6,030 bases of DNA from Actinomycetota bacterium (lineage in GTDB: Bacteria > Actinomycetota > Actinomycetes > Actinomycetales > Microbacteriaceae). Under the pieces are notes generated by a model. It searched no databases and was not told the DNA's origin. It saw only the letters and a program-made list of their open reading frames with translations. This document shows positions 1-5,971 of the stretch, one piece after another. Within the stretch, counting starts at the first letter, position 1, and each line of letters starts with the position of its first letter. The translations under genes and the position numbers were made by a program. The stretch is taken from the NCBI GenBank assembly GCA_010028615.1, contig RHAS01000050.1, positions 1 to 6,030 on the forward strand, given 5' to 3'.

Positions 1-611
1 ATTGAAGATCCGCTATCACGAGTTCTAGCCATCGCTAAAAGACCCTTTGTGTAAACAGGAGCTTCACCCTGTTTTGCGGCTTGTGGTGTGTTTTCCAACG
101 GTCCAAACGAATAACCTGGGTCGCCAGTGCCGTCGCCGCGGGGGTCACCACACTGCAAGACATAGATTCCAGAGGTGGTGAGCCTGTGGCAGGAGATTCC
201 AGTGTAGAAACCTAGCGAAACAAGATCGACAAAGTTAGAGACAGCCTGAGGAGCCTTTGCACCGTATAGTTTGATCTGCAAATTTGTCTTGTTCAGCTGC
301 AGAGTACCTGTCCAGTCGCGGCATTCAGCTAGAGATGGATCTGGAACAGTGGCTGTCGGCTTAGCACCAGTATTAGGAGCAGGTGTTTGACTGAAAGTAA
401 TACATGCAGTCGGGGAAATACCAGGGCCGAAGTTGAAGTATACGAACTGAGATAGCAGTGCGACCACAAAAGTTGAAACAGTAGCAATAATTGCCAACTT
501 ATTGTCCTTAACTCGGGTCATGGCCTTAGTATCTTCTAAGTTCTGCTTCTGCTCGAATTGTTTAAGGCTCTTTAGAGCCGACGCCTCGATATCCCTGCTT
601 TTTCTTGCCAA
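1..611 (-). CDS. Membrane-anchored cyclophilin-type peptidyl-prolyl cis-trans isomerase (5' part, runs off the left edge)
   Basis: I translated this by hand from the reverse strand. It is an open frame of 203 codons plus two bases, reaching the window edge without a stop. The TTG start at 611-609 is chosen because GGAGG lies 6 bases upstream and the protein begins MARKSRDIEA. Residues 1-37 are charged and probably cytoplasmic. Residues 38-58 (LAIIATVSTFVVALLSQFVYF) form one membrane helix, followed by a Pro/Thr-rich linker to about 95. The cyclophilin fold starts near 100 (WTGTLQLNKTNLQIKLYG). It shows APQAVSNFVDL (120-130), the CHR segment whose Arg143 matches the catalytic arginine of FHR, LQCGDPRGDGTGDPGYSFG (152-170) and KGLLAMAR (189-196). 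The family isomerises Xaa-Pro bonds; the anchor suggests it works outside the cytoplasmic membrane. The usual phenylalanine of FHR and the first glycine of QGGDP are both cysteine here. The C-terminal part of the fold is missing only because of the window edge. Confidence 0.92.
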   Translation of the reverse strand, partial: MARKSRDIEASALKSLKQFEQKQNLEDTKAMTRVKDNKLAIIATVSTFVVALLSQFVYFNFGPGISPTACITFSQTPAPNTGAKPTATVPDPSLAECRDWTGTLQLNKTNLQIKLYGAKAPQAVSNFVDLVSLGFYTGISCHRLTTSGIYVLQCGDPRGDGTGDPGYSFGPLENTPQAAKQGEAPVYTKGLLAMARTRDSGSS

Positions 612-617
612 TTTTTT

Positions 618-623
618 CCTCCG
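618..623 (-). promoter_or_regulatory. Shine-Dalgarno site deciding the TTG start of the PPIase gene
   Basis: On the minus strand CGGAGG is followed by six bases (AAAAAA) and then TTG. This is a near-ideal ribosome binding site. It is the main reason for preferring the unusual TTG start over the internal ATG at codon 31, which would remove most of the charged N-terminus in front of the membrane helix. Confidence 0.8.
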
Positions 624-639
624 AAATGGTTACCTAACA

Positions 640-668
640 AGTTTAGAGCAGGTTTGATGTGGTTTAAC
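640..668 (-). promoter_or_regulatory. Possible promoter of the PPIase gene
   Basis: Reading the minus strand, TAAACT (645-640) fits the actinobacterial TANNNT -10 pattern. Poor -35 candidates lie 16-17 bases upstream (TTAAAC or GTTAAA, 668-662). Transcription would begin near 634, giving a short leader that contains the GGAGG site. It would overlap the rarA promoter on the other strand. The -35 match is weak, so this is tentative. Confidence 0.2.
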
Positions 669-677
669 CTTGTCTAG
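642..677 (+). promoter_or_regulatory. Candidate leaderless promoter of rarA
   Basis: TTTAGA (642-647, four of six matches to TTGACA) and TAACCT (665-670, fits TANNNT) are separated by exactly 17 bases. The -10 box ends six bases before the GTG start of rarA, so the predicted first transcribed base is the G of the start codon (677). No Shine-Dalgarno-like sequence precedes that GTG. Both facts fit leaderless mRNA, which is common in actinobacteria. The elements are seen in the sequence; use of this start is inferred. Confidence 0.45.
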
Positions 678-1975
678 TGAACAGCTTTGGACTATTTGAT
701 TTCCCAGTGGGCCAGCCGTTAGCTGCACGAATGAGGCCAAGAAACATAGCTGAAATTGAAGGTCACCATGAAATGCTCAAGGATTCGGTCCTTCTGGAAT
801 CATTCGCCAATGAGAGTTCAACCCCACCGTCTCTAATTCTCTACGGCCCACCTGGAACAGGAAAAACAACTTTGGCTAGGGTCCTTGCCTCTTTGGCAAG
901 TAGGAGGTTTATCGAGATCACTGCAATTAACTCCTCGATTGCCGAACTCAGGGAGTCATTTGCCATATCCGCAGAAGAGGTAGCAAACGGCCATTCTCCA
1001 GCGCTAGTTTTTATTGACGAGATTCACCGATTCACGAAAGTGCAACAGGACGCAATCCTCAAGCAGGTAGAAGAGGGGTCTATTACTTTGGTCGGTGCCA
1101 CCACTGAAAATCCGAGGTTCTCGCTGACGCCTGCGCTGTTGTCTAGATCTTTTCTACTTCACTTAGAGCCCCTTAGTGAATCGGATCTCGTAGCGATTCT
1201 GAGTAGGGCGATAGCTGATGAGCGGGGACTTGAATCTCGTTTTCAAGCAAGTGTTGAGACGCTTAACTTCATCGCTAGGTTCGCTGGAGGCGATGCCCGG
1301 AAAGCATTGACCATTCTTGAAACAGCAGCGCTTTCTACTGCTAAGAGTGGTCGTATTGAAATCTCAGAGAGAGATGTAGCCTCCAGTCTGCAAACTGCTT
1401 TTGTCCGCTATGACGATACCGGTGACCAGCATTACGACGTGATTAGCGCATACATTAAGTCCATTAGGGGTTCAGATGTGGATGCAGCCTTACATTATCT
1501 TGCTCGAATGATTCATGGTGGAGAAGACCCGCGGTTTATAGCAAGACGATTGGTAATTCTTGCCGCCGAAGATGTAGGTTTAGCCGACCCAAGCGCCATA
1601 ACACTAGCCAATTCTGTGCTCAACGTAGTCTCGAGCATCGGCATGCCAGAGGGTCGAATCCCTCTAGCCGAAGCAACCATTTATTTAGCTCTCGCCCCTA
1701 AATCTAATTCTGCCTACTTGGCAATAAACCAGGCGCTAGCGGACGTTGAAGACGGTGTCGCACCAGAGATTCCGCTCTACATAAGATCATCGCCAGCTGA
1801 GCACTCAAACGAGAGATACAACTACCCACATGATCTAGAGAATAAGATTTCAAAGCAAGAACTAACTGGTGAGCCAGTGGGGCCTTATTACGCGCCGCAA
1901 CAGTTCGGGTTTGAAACCCAACTAACCGAGCGTTTGAAGCAAATCCGCGCTATTCGGGATAAAAAAGGGGATTAG
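677..1975 (+). CDS. rarA: Replication-associated recombination protein A (RarA/MgsA AAA+ ATPase)
   Basis: A 432-residue AAA+ ATPase of the RarA/MgsA/WRNIP1 family, which acts at stalled or gapped replication forks and is related to clamp-loader subunits. Visible motifs: the N-terminal LAARMRPRNIAEIEG (15-29), Walker A GPPGTGKT (57-64), Walker B VFIDEIHRF (111-119, Asp114 and Glu115), sensor 1 GATTENP (140-146, Asn145), LLSRS with the probable arginine finger Arg157, and sensor 2 GGDARKAL (204-211, Arg208). The family-specific C-terminal oligomerisation region is very well kept: GDQHYDVISAYIKSIRGSD (249-267), GGEDPRFIARRLVI (281-294), EDVGLADP (298-305) and APKSN (340-344). Length is about that of the family. 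The GTG start at 677 is the only reasonable one: an in-frame stop lies at 665-667 and homology begins within 15 residues. The extreme C-terminus (after about 365) is more divergent: IPLYIR replaces the usual PLHLR, and the QxYLP-like segment is not recognisable. It is divergent from the PPIase gene and 151 bases upstream of rpsD. Confidence 0.96.
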   Translation: MNSFGLFDFPVGQPLAARMRPRNIAEIEGHHEMLKDSVLLESFANESSTPPSLILYGPPGTGKTTLARVLASLASRRFIEITAINSSIAELRESFAISAEEVANGHSPALVFIDEIHRFTKVQQDAILKQVEEGSITLVGATTENPRFSLTPALLSRSFLLHLEPLSESDLVAILSRAIADERGLESRFQASVETLNFIARFAGGDARKALTILETAALSTAKSGRIEISERDVASSLQTAFVRYDDTGDQHYDVISAYIKSIRGSDVDAALHYLARMIHGGEDPRFIARRLVILAAEDVGLADPSAITLANSVLNVVSSIGMPEGRIPLAEATIYLALAPKSNSAYLAINQALADVEDGVAPEIPLYIRSSPAEHSNERYNYPHDLENKISKQELTGEPVGPYYAPQQFGFETQLTERLKQIRAIRDKKGD

Positions 1976-1992
1976 CCCTTACCTTGCAAGGG
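1965..1992. repeat. Overlapping small inverted repeats at the end of rarA (weak terminator candidate)
   Basis: AAGGG (1965-1969) can pair with CCCTT (1976-1980) across a six-base loop that contains the rarA stop codon. The same CCCTT can instead pair with a second AAGGG (1988-1992), and CCTTGCAAGG (1982-1991) is itself a perfect 10-base palindrome. On the plus strand no T-run follows, so intrinsic termination of rarA would be weak. On the minus strand the first hairpin is followed by six Ts, but no minus-strand gene is visible here. Stems are only five base pairs. Confidence 0.3.
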
Positions 1993-2008
1993 TTCAGGAT
2001 GCTAATAT
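1979..2008 (+). promoter_or_regulatory. rpsD: Candidate rpsD promoter
   Basis: TAATAT (2003-2008) is a good -10 match. A weak -35 candidate, TTACCT (1979-1984), lies 18 bases upstream. Transcription would start near 2015 and give a leader of roughly 110 bases. Other TANNNT boxes are TAAAGT (2028-2033) and TAAATT (2094-2099), so the true start is uncertain. A promoter somewhere in this gap is likely, because ribosomal protein genes need strong expression and rarA does not. Confidence 0.3.
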
Positions 2009-2030
2009 TGGGTAGTTGCCGACCCGATAA

Positions 2031-2088
2031 AGTTCATGGCTGCGAACTAGATCAAACGGTGAGTGAATCTTTTTAGCCGAGATGCACC
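2031..2088 (+). promoter_or_regulatory. Structured 5' leader of rpsD, possible S4 autoregulatory element
   Basis: Two hairpins can be drawn in the gap before rpsD. AGTTC (2031-2035) pairs with GAACT (2044-2048) over an eight-base loop. A compound stem has GGTG (2058-2061) pairing with CACC (2085-2088), enclosing ATCT (2067-2070) paired with AGAT (2080-2083). S4 is known to repress its own mRNA through structured leaders in Escherichia coli and Bacillus subtilis. That this leader does the same is inference; I do not recognise a catalogued motif, and the stems are short. Confidence 0.25.
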
Positions 2089-2115
2089 AGGCATAAATTC
2101 AACTAATTATTTATT

Positions 2116-2121
2116 GAAAGG
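2116..2121 (+). promoter_or_regulatory. rpsD: Shine-Dalgarno site for the GTG start of rpsD
   Basis: GAAAGG ends five bases before the GTG at 2127, a good spacing. It supports GTG as the start and a leadered mRNA, unlike rarA. Confidence 0.65.
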
Positions 2122-2126
2122 TACCT

Positions 2127-2756
2127 GTGTCTAAAACAACACGCACAAGGAGCAAGACTCGTTTGTCTCGTTCTCTCGGAATTGCACTAACCCCTAAAGC
2201 AGCAAAATATTTGGAAAAAAGACCTTACGCGCCTGGTCAACACGGCAGGACCAAGCGCAAAGCTGACAGCGACTTCGCTGTTCGTCTTCGTGAAAAGCAG
2301 CGTCTTCGCGCTCAGTATGGCATCCGCGAGGCTCAACTTAGGAAGACCTTCAATGACGCAAAGCGTTCCGAAGGCCTAACAGGTGAAAACCTTGTTGAGT
2401 TCTTAGAGATGCGACTTGATGCGCTAGTACTTCGTTCGGGTTTCGCCAGAACCATGGCTCAGGCAAGACAAATGGTTGTCCACCGTCACATTCTTGTTGA
2501 TGGTCAATTAGTTGATCGTCCTTCACTTAGAGTAAAGGTCGGCCAAATGATTCACGTTCGACCTAAGAGCGAATCTACTGAGCCATTCCAAGTTGCTGCC
2601 GCTGGTGGCCACGTTGATGTTCTTCCGCCTGTTCCTGGGTATCTTTCAGTTCAGCTAGACAAACTCCAGGCAACACTGGTTCGCCGACCTAAGAGATCCG
2701 AAGTGCCAATCACTTGTGAAGTTCAGCTTGTGGTTGAGTATTACGCAGCTCGATAG
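2127..2756 (+). CDS. rpsD: 30S ribosomal protein S4
   Basis: A 209-residue S4, full length for the family. It is a primary 16S rRNA binder that starts 30S assembly and helps form the mRNA entry site. The N-terminal domain contains LGIALTPKAAKYLEKRPYAP (17-36) and GQHG (37-40). The S4 RNA-binding fold spans about 95-145 (MRLDALVLRSGFARTMAQAR then HRHILVDGQLVDRPSLRVK). The C-terminus ends VPITCEVQLVVEYYAAR. There are no cysteines in the first 190 residues, so this is the zinc-free type without the N-terminal four-cysteine cluster. The sequence style matches the Micrococcales form from memory. The start is GTG with GAAAGG upstream, and the whole protein aligns from residue 1. The gene stands apart from the usual alpha operon partners (rpsM, rpsK, rpoA), heading an operon with alaS, as is common in this group. 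Confidence 0.98.
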   Translation: MSKTTRTRSKTRLSRSLGIALTPKAAKYLEKRPYAPGQHGRTKRKADSDFAVRLREKQRLRAQYGIREAQLRKTFNDAKRSEGLTGENLVEFLEMRLDALVLRSGFARTMAQARQMVVHRHILVDGQLVDRPSLRVKVGQMIHVRPKSESTEPFQVAAAGGHVDVLPPVPGYLSVQLDKLQATLVRRPKRSEVPITCEVQLVVEYYAAR

Positions 2757-2772
2757 AGACTTAGAGCTCACC

Positions 2773-3120
2773 ATGAATTCAGATATCGCGGCAACAATAG
2801 CGGCAATCGCATTTTGCGTGCTTGTCGTGTTTCTCGTAGTTGTACTGCTGAAGATATCAAAATTCATCGACTCGGCGAGCGCAACGATCAGAGAAACTGG
2901 CGATGCGTTGATTCCTCTGCTTACTGAACTTACAGAGACTACTCAGCAGGCGAATAAGCAGTTGGCGAAGATCGATGTGATTACAGAAAATGTTGTTGAA
3001 ACTACAACAAATCTGACTTCGTTAATTTCGTCGTTTACCAATTCGATTGGTGGACCACTGCTTAGAGTCGGAGAGATTATCCGAAGCGTTACAGGTCTTA
3101 TCGGCAAAAAGAAGAAGTAA
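2773..3120 (+). CDS. DUF948-like single-pass membrane protein
   Basis: A 115-residue protein of unknown function. Residues 5-26 form one strongly hydrophobic membrane helix (IAATIAAIAFCVLVVFLVVV and flanks). Residues 30-85 are a long amphipathic, probably coiled-coil segment rich in Thr, Glu and Gln, containing IRETGDALIPLLTEL. Near the end come GGPLLRVGEIIRSV (93-106) and a basic GKKKK tail. This layout and the position between rpsD and alaS match the DUF948 family of actinobacteria and firmicutes. I chose ATG 2773, sixteen bases after the rpsD stop and with a weak AGAG six bases upstream. The frame is open back to a GTG at 2716, but that would overlap rpsD and add 19 residues unlike the family. 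It is likely co-transcribed with rpsD. Its stop TAA shares its last A with the ATG of the next gene, so the two are probably translated together. Confidence 0.85.
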   Translation: MNSDIAATIAAIAFCVLVVFLVVVLLKISKFIDSASATIRETGDALIPLLTELTETTQQANKQLAKIDVITENVVETTTNLTSLISSFTNSIGGPLLRVGEIIRSVTGLIGKKKK

Positions 3121-3317
3121 TGAAACGTGCAGCATTTTTCATAGCCGGGATTGCTTTTGGTGTTTACTTGGCGAAGCAAATCGACGCCAATCCCGAGGCA
3201 AGAAAAGCCGTCACAGACGCAGGGGACAAGGTAAAAACCTTTGCCAATGCTGTCGTAGCTGGATACCGCGATCAAGAGTCAAAAAGTGCAACTAAGACCA
3301 AGGTCAAGGCGAAGTGA
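3120..3317 (+). CDS. Small membrane-anchored protein of unknown function
   Basis: A 65-residue protein starting MKRAAFFIAGIAFGVYLAK. Residues 4-19 form a short glycine-containing membrane helix. An amphipathic stretch (about 24-50, NPEARKAVTDAGDKVKTFAN) and a lysine-rich tail (55-65) follow. Actinobacteria often carry a protein of this kind just before alaS, with the same RxxF..AGxxxGVxxxxK beginning (DUF6167-like in streptomycetes); the family assignment is by resemblance only. The ATG overlaps the TAA of the preceding gene by one base (TAATG), with purine-rich AAGAAGAAG before it. The TGA stop overlaps the GTG of alaS. These overlaps and the plausible membrane topology support a real gene. 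It may partner the DUF948-like protein. Confidence 0.75.
   Translation: MKRAAFFIAGIAFGVYLAKQIDANPEARKAVTDAGDKVKTFANAVVAGYRDQESKSATKTKVKAK
3306..3309 (+). promoter_or_regulatory. alaS: Shine-Dalgarno-like AAGG before the alaS GTG start
   Basis: AAGG lies four bases before GTG 3314, inside the last codons of the preceding small gene. Together with the GTGA start/stop overlap it suggests that alaS translation is coupled to the upstream gene. The match is short. Confidence 0.45.
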
Positions 3318-5968
3318 AAACCGCAGAGATAAAGCGTCGCTGGCTTGCATTCTTTGAATCTAAAGACCACGTCATCGTTCCAAGTGCCTCGCTTATTAGC
3401 GAGGACCCAACACTCCTGTTCACAGTGGCCGGCATGGTGCCATTCATTCCATACATGTCAGGCCTAGTCCCTGCGCCCTATGGCAGAGCTACTAGCGTTC
3501 AAAAGTGTGTGAGGACTTTGGACATCGAAGAAGTAGGTAAGACTACCCGTCACGGCACCTTCTTCCAAATGAACGGTAATTTCTCTTTCGGTGATTACTT
3601 CAAGCGCGAAGCAATCGAATATGCCTGGGAATTTTTGACCAGCTCGGTTGATTCTGGCGGGCTTGGTCTGCCTAAAGAAAAACTATGGGTAACGGTTTAC
3701 AAGGATGACGATGAATCAATCGCTATTTGGCAAGACGTTGCTTCTTTACCTCTAGAGCGCATCCAACGGCGCGGGATGAAAGATAACTACTGGTCAACTG
3801 GTCAACCAGGTCCAGCAGGTCCATGTTCTGAGATCTACTACGATCGTGGACCCGATTACGGAATTGAGGGTGGACCCGAAGCCGACGAAGATCGCTACAT
3901 CGAAATCTGGAACTTGGTCTTCATGCAATTCGAAAGAGGACTCGGCGGCGGTAAAGAGGATTTCGAGATCCTCGGTGAACTACCTAAGAAAAATATCGAC
4001 ACCGGAATGGGCTTAGAGCGAGTCGCGTTTTTGATGCAGGGGGTAGAGAACCTTTACGAAATCGATCAGGTACGCCCAGTACTAGACAAAGCAGCTGAGC
4101 TATCCGGTAAAACTTACGGTGAGAATGAAGCAGACGATGTCAGGCTAAGAGTTGTCGCCGATCACATTCGTAGTTCGCTGATGCTTATTGGTGACGGGGT
4201 AAGCCCATCTAACGATGGACGCGGTTACGTCCTTCGAAGGCTACTTAGACGCTCAGTTAGGGCAATGCGACTACTGGGGGTGAGTGAACCAACTTTCTCC
4301 GAATTGTTTACCGCTTCAAAAAATGCAATGGTAGATGCCTACCCAGAACTTGAACAAGAGTTTCCAAGAATTTTGAATACTGCCCTAGCTGAAGAAGAAG
4401 CTTTCCTTCGCACTCTCGTCAGCGGAACAGCCGTGTTGGAATCTCACATTGATGATGCAAAGGCAAGCAAGGCAACGGAACTCAGCGGCGATATCTGTTT
4501 CCTTCTTCACGACACCTATGGTTTCCCCATCGATCTAACTCTCGAAATTGCAGAAGAGAATGGGCTTTCAGTTAATAGAGCCGATTTTGATTCCAAGATG
4601 TCTGAACAAAGGCAACGGGCTAAAGCCGATGCAAAGCTCAAAAAAGCAGGCGGTGTGGATCTCTCCGTATTTTCGGAATTCCGTGCTAAAGGTGAGTCAG
4701 TTTTTACCGGCTATGAGGAATTACAAAGCGAAGCAAAAGTTATTGGGCTTATCTTGGATGGAGTTTCAGTATCGAGTGCCGCCTCGGGTTCAGTGGTTGA
4801 CGTCATTCTTAACAGAACGAGCTTCTACGCTGAATCTGGTGGACAATCCCCAGACGCAGGCGAGATTATTGCTGACGGTCTAGTTCTTGAAGTTCTAGAT
4901 GTTCAAAAGCCAGTGAAAGGCCTGATCAGTCATAGAGCGCTGGTGAAAAAGGGACAAATCGCAGTAGGCGATAACGTACTCACCGTGGTTGATTCAAGCT
5001 GGCGCTTAGGTGCTGCCCAGGCGCACTCCGCGACCCACGTTGTGCATGCTGCTCTGCGACAGGTTCTAGGTCCAACAGCACTGCAGTCGGGTTCTTACAA
5101 CAAACCTGGATACATGAGACTCGACTTCTCTTGGAACCAAGCACTAAGCCAGGCAACCAAATCAGAAATTGAAGAAGTATCAAACCTAGCGATTCGCCAG
5201 GATCTAGCTGTAAGTGCTCAGTTCATGAGCCTGCCAGAGGCTAAAGCTTGGGGAGCGGTTGCATTGTTCGGTGAAACATACGACGAGAGCGTTCGCGTTG
5301 TTCAAATAGGTGGACCTTGGTCCAGAGAGCTATGTGGTGGAACCCACGTATCGCGTTCGTCACAAATTGGTTTAGTGTCTGTGACAAATGAATCCTCTGT
5401 AGGGTCTGGGTCTAGACGGTTGGAAGCAAACGTTGGTCTTGATGCAATCGCTTCGTTTAACCAAGATCGTCTGCTATTGCACTCAATTGCCGAGCAACTA
5501 AAGACAAACCCAAGGAACAGCCTAGAAAAAGTAAGTCAAATACTTACTGAACTAAAGGAAAGCCAGCGACTTCTAGCACAGTTTGAGGCACAGCAACTTC
5601 GTTCTCTTGTCCCAGATCTTGTCAAAAAATTCAAGATGGTTGGAAACATCAACTTCCTTGGCCAGATTATTCCAAAGGCTGCAAGTACCGATTCCTTACG
5701 CGAGCTAGTAATTACCCTCCGTGAATCAATGGGCAATCAGGCAGTAGTAGTTGCGCTGTGCTCAGTCATTGATGATAAGCCTTTTGTAACTATTGGAGTG
5801 AATTCGGCCGCGCAAGAGCTAGGAGCTAAGGCGGGATCCTTGGTCAAGCTTGCCAGTGGAATTTTAGGTGGTGGCGGTGGAGGAAAGAATGACTTCGCCC
5901 AAGGTGCCGGAACTGACTCATCAAAGATTTCGGAAGCTCTCTTAGAGCTTGAGAAAGCTCTAGGTTAA
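3314..5968 (+). CDS. alaS: Alanine--tRNA ligase
   Basis: An 884-residue class II synthetase, full length, which charges tRNA-Ala and removes mischarged Ser or Gly in the cytoplasm. The catalytic core (about 1-240) has motif 1 DPTLLFTVAGMVPF (31-44), the highly conserved VQKCVRTLDIEEVGKTTRHG (62-81), motif 2 FFQMNGNFSFGDYFK (83-97) and GMGLERVAF (231-239). Motif 3 GRGYVLRRLLRRSVR (302-316) follows. The editing domain contains FYAESGGQ (504-511) and the zinc ligands His571 and His575 in HSATH, with Cys674 and His678 in CGGTH. The C-Ala domain ends with LGGGGGGKNDFAQGAG (851-866). All expected key residues are present. The GTG start is set by alignment to residue 1 and overlaps the preceding TGA by four bases (GTGA). 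The stop TAA is followed three bases later by ruvX in the same frame. Confidence 0.98.
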   Translation: MKTAEIKRRWLAFFESKDHVIVPSASLISEDPTLLFTVAGMVPFIPYMSGLVPAPYGRATSVQKCVRTLDIEEVGKTTRHGTFFQMNGNFSFGDYFKREAIEYAWEFLTSSVDSGGLGLPKEKLWVTVYKDDDESIAIWQDVASLPLERIQRRGMKDNYWSTGQPGPAGPCSEIYYDRGPDYGIEGGPEADEDRYIEIWNLVFMQFERGLGGGKEDFEILGELPKKNIDTGMGLERVAFLMQGVENLYEIDQVRPVLDKAAELSGKTYGENEADDVRLRVVADHIRSSLMLIGDGVSPSNDGRGYVLRRLLRRSVRAMRLLGVSEPTFSELFTASKNAMVDAYPELEQEFPRILNTALAEEEAFLRTLVSGTAVLESHIDDAKASKATELSGDICFLLHDTYGFPIDLTLEIAEENGLSVNRADFDSKMSEQRQRAKADAKLKKAGGVDLSVFSEFRAKGESVFTGYEELQSEAKVIGLILDGVSVSSAASGSVVDVILNRTSFYAESGGQSPDAGEIIADGLVLEVLDVQKPVKGLISHRALVKKGQIAVGDNVLTVVDSSWRLGAAQAHSATHVVHAALRQVLGPTALQSGSYNKPGYMRLDFSWNQALSQATKSEIEEVSNLAIRQDLAVSAQFMSLPEAKAWGAVALFGETYDESVRVVQIGGPWSRELCGGTHVSRSSQIGLVSVTNESSVGSGSRRLEANVGLDAIASFNQDRLLLHSIAEQLKTNPRNSLEKVSQILTELKESQRLLAQFEAQQLRSLVPDLVKKFKMVGNINFLGQIIPKAASTDSLRELVITLRESMGNQAVVVALCSVIDDKPFVTIGVNSAAQELGAKAGSLVKLASGILGGGGGGKNDFAQGAGTDSSKISEALLELEKALG

Positions 5969-5971
5969 CCT

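Noticed and set aside
1976..2126. Possible tRNA or other stable RNA in the gap before rpsD
   Set aside because: No cloverleaf, T-loop GTTCRA-type arm in the correct context or CCA end could be found. The short stems fit an mRNA leader better.
2716..2772. Earlier GTG start for the DUF948-like protein, overlapping rpsD
   Set aside because: The extra 19 residues do not look like family sequence and would put a charged segment before the membrane helix. The ATG at 2773 fits the usual spacing and N-terminus.
2655..2867. Minus-strand open frame of 70 codons across the rpsD end
   Set aside because: It is antisense to the conserved S4 C-terminus and the DUF948-like membrane helix, has no recognisable domain and is explained by those genes.
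2943..3275. Minus-strand open frame of 110 codons
   Set aside because: It lies opposite the two small membrane-protein genes, whose overlapping starts and stops and sensible topology make the plus strand the coding one. The minus-strand product shows no family pattern.
3047..3295. Plus-strand alternative frame of 82 codons
   Set aside because: It is out of frame with both small genes, highly basic and low in plausible structure, and no motif was recognised.
4548..4883. Plus-strand alternative frame of 111 codons inside alaS
   Set aside because: It is fully inside conserved alaS in another frame and is a shadow of it. The minus-strand frames at 4980-5183 and 5536-5736 were rejected for the same reason.
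560..5950. Repeated CTTAGAG/TTAGAGC heptamers scattered over the window
   Set aside because: Most fall in coding sequence as ordinary Leu-Glu, Leu-Arg or similar codon pairs, with irregular spacing and mixed context. There is no sign of a dispersed regulatory or DNA-uptake repeat.
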